From Streptomyces sp. yr375 (GTDB taxonomy: Bacteria > Actinomycetota > Actinomycetes > Streptomycetales > Streptomycetaceae): DNA of 64,000 nucleotides. A program made the position numbers and the translations under genes. This document shows, in pieces, positions 61,296 to 64,000 of the stretch. Under the pieces are notes generated by a model. That model had not been told where the DNA came from and made no database searches. It worked only from the letters and a program-made list of their open reading frames with translations. The stretch spans positions 132,346 through 196,345 of the forward strand of contig NZ_FOFF01000008.1 in NCBI RefSeq assembly GCF_900110755.1. The letters run 5' to 3'. Numbering within the stretch: the first letter of the stretch is position 1; each line of letters begins with the position of its first letter.

Positions 61296-62603
61296 ATGGC
61301 GGATCCGGCGATGAGCGTGACTCCCTACTGGGAACTGACCTTCGACGCCGACGGGGACGTCGACGGCGGACAGCGCGACCGGCTGCTGACCGAGGTGAAG
61401 CGGCGCGGAGTGCGTGACCTGATCCTCTTCTCGCACGGCTGGAACTGCGACCGCTCCACTGCGACCCGCCTCTACAGCCGTTTCTTCGCCCCCGTCCCCG
61501 CGCTCGCCCCGGCCGCGAGGATCGGGTACGTCGGCGTGGTGTGGCCGTCGATGCGCTTCTCGGACGAGCCGATCCCCGACTTCCCGCGCTCCGTTGTGGC
61601 CGACCCGACGCCCCGCCCGGCGCTTCGTCCGGCGCTGGACGAGCACACCCGGCACGACCTCCTGGTGACGTTCCCGGGCCGGGCCACGGTGGTCGACCAG
61701 ATCGCGCGGATGCTGGAGCAGCGGCCGCCCGGGAGGGCCGAACTGGAGGAGTTCGGGCGGCTGGTGAGGCTGCTGGTGGACGTGGTGCCGCCGGGACCGC
61801 AGGCCCTGTTCGCGGCGGACACCCTGGCGGAGGGGGTGCCGCAGGACGAGCCGGAGATGTTCACCGGCTCGACGACGACGGCCTGCGAGGAGTTCGCGCA
61901 GGCCCTCGCCGGACTCGAATCCCCTTCGCCCACCGAGGAGTTCAGCCTCCCCAACCCGTGGGACGGCGCGCACGAGTTGCTACGGCAGGCGACGTACTAC
62001 GCGATGAAGCGGCGCGCGGGGACGGTCGGAGAGCGCGGACTCGGGCCGTTCGTCGGCCGGTTGGCGGGAGTGGCGCCCGGTGTCCGGGTGCATCTGGTGG
62101 GGCACAGCTTCGGCGGCCGACTGGTGTCGTTCGCGCTGCGCGGGCTGCCCGCGGGGGTGCGCACGGTGAAGTCCGTGACGCTGCTCCAAGGGGCCTTCTC
62201 GCACTACGCGTTCGCGGCGCGCGGAGTGCTCCAGGGCCACCAGAACCGTATCGACGGCCCCCTGGTGTGCTGTTACTCGCGGTTCGACCAGGCGCTGGGC
62301 ACGATGTACCCGCTGGCCTCGCGGATAGCGGGCGACTCTCAGGGGCTGGTCGGGGAGGTGCTGGTCGGGGAGGTGCTGGGCGCCAAGTGGGGCGCCATGG
62401 GGCACGACGGGGTGCAGTCGGTGCCGGGCACGCGCGCGTGCGCGCTCGCCGAGGCGCTGGCCGCTCCGCTGCCGACGTCGGGGTGCGTGAACGTCGACAC
62501 GGCGGCGGTGGTCAGGCGCGGCGGTGCGCCGGCCGGGGCGCACAGCGACATCGTGCACCCCGAACTGGCGCGGCTGGTACTGGCGGCGGGCCGCATCCGC
62601 TAG
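61296..62603 (+). CDS. Alpha/beta-hydrolase-fold protein
   Basis: A 435-residue protein with a strand-rich start (VRDLILFSHGWNCDRSTAT) and the nucleophile elbow VGHSFGGRLVS near residue 270, so a serine hydrolase is likely. I chose the ATG at 61296 (MADPAMSVTPYW) with GAGG upstream over an upstream frame start at 61218. No signal peptide or membrane segment is obvious. Substrate unknown; I recognise no close named family. Confidence 0.72.
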   Translation: MADPAMSVTPYWELTFDADGDVDGGQRDRLLTEVKRRGVRDLILFSHGWNCDRSTATRLYSRFFAPVPALAPAARIGYVGVVWPSMRFSDEPIPDFPRSVVADPTPRPALRPALDEHTRHDLLVTFPGRATVVDQIARMLEQRPPGRAELEEFGRLVRLLVDVVPPGPQALFAADTLAEGVPQDEPEMFTGSTTTACEEFAQALAGLESPSPTEEFSLPNPWDGAHELLRQATYYAMKRRAGTVGERGLGPFVGRLAGVAPGVRVHLVGHSFGGRLVSFALRGLPAGVRTVKSVTLLQGAFSHYAFAARGVLQGHQNRIDGPLVCCYSRFDQALGTMYPLASRIAGDSQGLVGEVLVGEVLGAKWGAMGHDGVQSVPGTRACALAEALAAPLPTSGCVNVDTAAVVRRGGAPAGAHSDIVHPELARLVLAAGRIR

Positions 62604-62651
62604 GACACGACCCGCCGTCGTAGGACCAGTCGCGGGAACCGGTCGGAGGAC

Positions 62652-64000
62652 CTACCGGTGTGAGGTGAACTCCACCACCTGCTGGAAGGTGGGCCGGTTC
62701 TGCCAACTGATGTTGCCGTGCTTGATGCCGCCCAGGGTGCGCTGGACGATCGAGTCGGCGCACCACTGGTTGCCCGCCGCGCACAGGTCGTCGCCGGGGT
62801 AGACCTGGGCGGCGGTCTGGCCGGCCGCCGTCTTCAGGGTGCTGATGAGGACGTCCCGGCAGCCGGTGAGGGTGCCGCCGCCGCAGTACTTCTGCGTCAG
62901 CCCGCCCTGCACGGACTCACCGAGCACGGCCCGCAGGTCCTTGTCGACGTAGCTCCACCAGCCGTACTGGAAGGAGCTTCCGGCGTGCGCCCCGGTCGGG
63001 CCGTGGGCGGCCGACGGGGACTCGTCGACCGACAGGTTGGCGGTGAACGCCGTGTACAGGCCGGTGCCGAGACCGGGTTCGAACTCGGCCTTGACCAGCA
63101 GCGGCCACCACGCGTCGAGGATGCGGATCGCGTCGGCGTCGGCGTACGTCTTCGAACCGGCCGTGGTCTCCGTGCGTTTGCCGCCCGCCGCAAGCCAGGT
63201 CTGGAGCTTGGTCACCGCGGCCGCGGCCGTGGTGTCGGTGACCGCGGAGCTGTTGACGACCTTCAGCAGGTCGGGCAGGACGTCCTCGGCGCGCAGGTCC
63301 GCGAGCGCCGCGTCCGCCATCGCCTTCGTCAGGGCGGCGCGCGTGACGCCGCCGGCCGCGACCAGCTTCTTCACCCGGTCCTCGAGCAGGTTGCCGCGGT
63401 GCACGGACCCGTCGCCCCATGAGGCGGTGGCGTAGTCCTTGGCCTGCTTGTTGTTCCAGGAGATGTAGTAGTCCTGGTCGATGGAGTTGGGGTGGGCCGA
63501 AGCCGGCGTGTAGTCGGCCGTGTTGGTGGCCGGCGCCCAGTTCTGCCAGTCGTACGCCGTCTGCGCCCACACCGGGAACTCGGCGTCGACGCCGCTCGCG
63601 CGCACCGGGTTGTTGCCGCTGTTGTAGTAGGCGGTGTGCGCGGAGTCGGCGTAGAACCAGTTGAAGGTGTAGTTGATGTGCTGGACCGCGCTCTGGAAGG
63701 TCTGCGGGCTCTTGACGTAGTCCGGGTCGTTCAGCATCTGGAAGCCGATGATCGAGTCGGCCTCGTGCAGGTAGGAGGAGCGCAGGGTGGTGTAGGCGAC
63801 CTTCTTGCCGCCCACGGTCGCCCGGTACTCGACGGGTCCGTACTTGGTGCGGTAGACGCGCATCGTGTACGAGCCGGCGGCCGTCGCGTCGGCGGTGGTC
63901 GGCTTCCAGGCGTTCTTCTGCTCGATCATGTCCATGGCCGTGCAGGTGCCGTGGAACAGGTAGTGGTAGTCGTCCTGGCACAGTTCGACCGCGTAGGTGT
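62652..64000 (-). CDS. Penicillin-acylase-family Ntn hydrolase (partial, N-terminus outside window)
   Basis: C-terminal 449 or so residues of a large secreted-type N-terminal-nucleophile hydrolase. The beta-chain features NSGNNPVRASGVDAEFPVWA, a Trp-rich YDWQNWAP segment and DQDYYISWNNKQAKDY are typical of penicillin/acylhomoserine-lactone acylases in actinobacteria. The catalytic N-terminal Ser of the beta chain and the signal peptide would lie beyond the right edge. Two cysteine pairs near the C-terminus suggest disulphides. Substrate unknown. Confidence 0.85.
   Translation of the reverse strand, partial: TYAVELCQDDYHYLFHGTCTAMDMIEQKNAWKPTTADATAAGSYTMRVYRTKYGPVEYRATVGGKKVAYTTLRSSYLHEADSIIGFQMLNDPDYVKSPQTFQSAVQHINYTFNWFYADSAHTAYYNSGNNPVRASGVDAEFPVWAQTAYDWQNWAPATNTADYTPASAHPNSIDQDYYISWNNKQAKDYATASWGDGSVHRGNLLEDRVKKLVAAGGVTRAALTKAMADAALADLRAEDVLPDLLKVVNSSAVTDTTAAAAVTKLQTWLAAGGKRTETTAGSKTYADADAIRILDAWWPLLVKAEFEPGLGTGLYTAFTANLSVDESPSAAHGPTGAHAGSSFQYGWWSYVDKDLRAVLGESVQGGLTQKYCGGGTLTGCRDVLISTLKTAAGQTAAQVYPGDDLCAAGNQWCADSIVQRTLGGIKHGNISWQNRPTFQQVVEFTSHR

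Overview
This window is very GC-rich chromosomal DNA from a Streptomyces species. The assignment rests on the chaplin genes chpC and chpH, the glycerol (gyl) operon, parJ, the mycothiol ligase gene mshC, a Lys-type Pls synthetase, and core gene order that follows the Streptomyces coelicolor SCO1656-SCO1680 neighbourhood as I remember it.

Layout. 1-2082: two tandem peptide-type ABC solute-binding lipoproteins, the leftmost cut by the window edge. 2559-6933: a HAD phosphatase and cobalamin-dependent methionine synthase (metH). 7289-12649: the glycerol regulon gylR, glpF, glpK, glpD, with two matching operator palindromes and a strong terminator. 12681-26864: a block of about 14 kb that, by S. 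coelicolor locus numbering, sits between genes that are otherwise neighbours (glpD and parJ). It encodes methionine salvage (mtnD, mtnC, mtnB, mtnA), a sugar-type ABC binding protein, an ABC-ATPase/methylthioribose-kinase fusion, a nucleoside (BMP-type) ABC transporter, a nucleoside phosphorylase, an MTA/SAH-type deaminase and a FadR-family regulator. 27009-32669: parJ, mshC, a conserved actinobacterial gene triad and corA. 32718-38213: a ferritin-like protein, an F420-type oxidoreductase, an aldo/keto reductase and a degenerate RecD2-like protein. 38301-42417: two small conserved proteins, the chaplins chpC and chpH, an M20 peptidase and a tRNA-Leu. 42776-48078: a Pls/PosA NRPS whose adenylation domain reads as a lysine code, translationally coupled to an M1 aminopeptidase. 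48139-55385: a YchJ protein, gntR/gntK, a molybdopterin oxidoreductase with its cytochrome b, a DMT transporter, a NUDIX hydrolase, two DUF202 proteins, a quinone oxidoreductase and a His-rich peptide. 55530-61129: a kinase/acyl-CoA dehydrogenase unit and an SDR/acyl-CoA ligase/TetR unit that share a TetR-type operator and resemble the levulinate (lva) gene set. 61296-64000: an alpha/beta hydrolase and a truncated penicillin-acylase-type protein.

Most interesting region. In the methionine-salvage island, the expected MTR kinase is present only as its C-terminal part, fused in frame to an ABC ATPase whose second nucleotide-binding domain is cut and whose permease genes are missing. Both transport units of the island start with a tiny Cys-ending leader peptide of the actinobacterial sulfur-attenuator type (15943-16014 and 19331-19396). 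With a deaminase plus phosphorylase next door, this suggests a sulfur-controlled MTA import and salvage route that could reach MTR-1-phosphate without MtnK. The sequence supports the pieces; the pathway wiring is inference.
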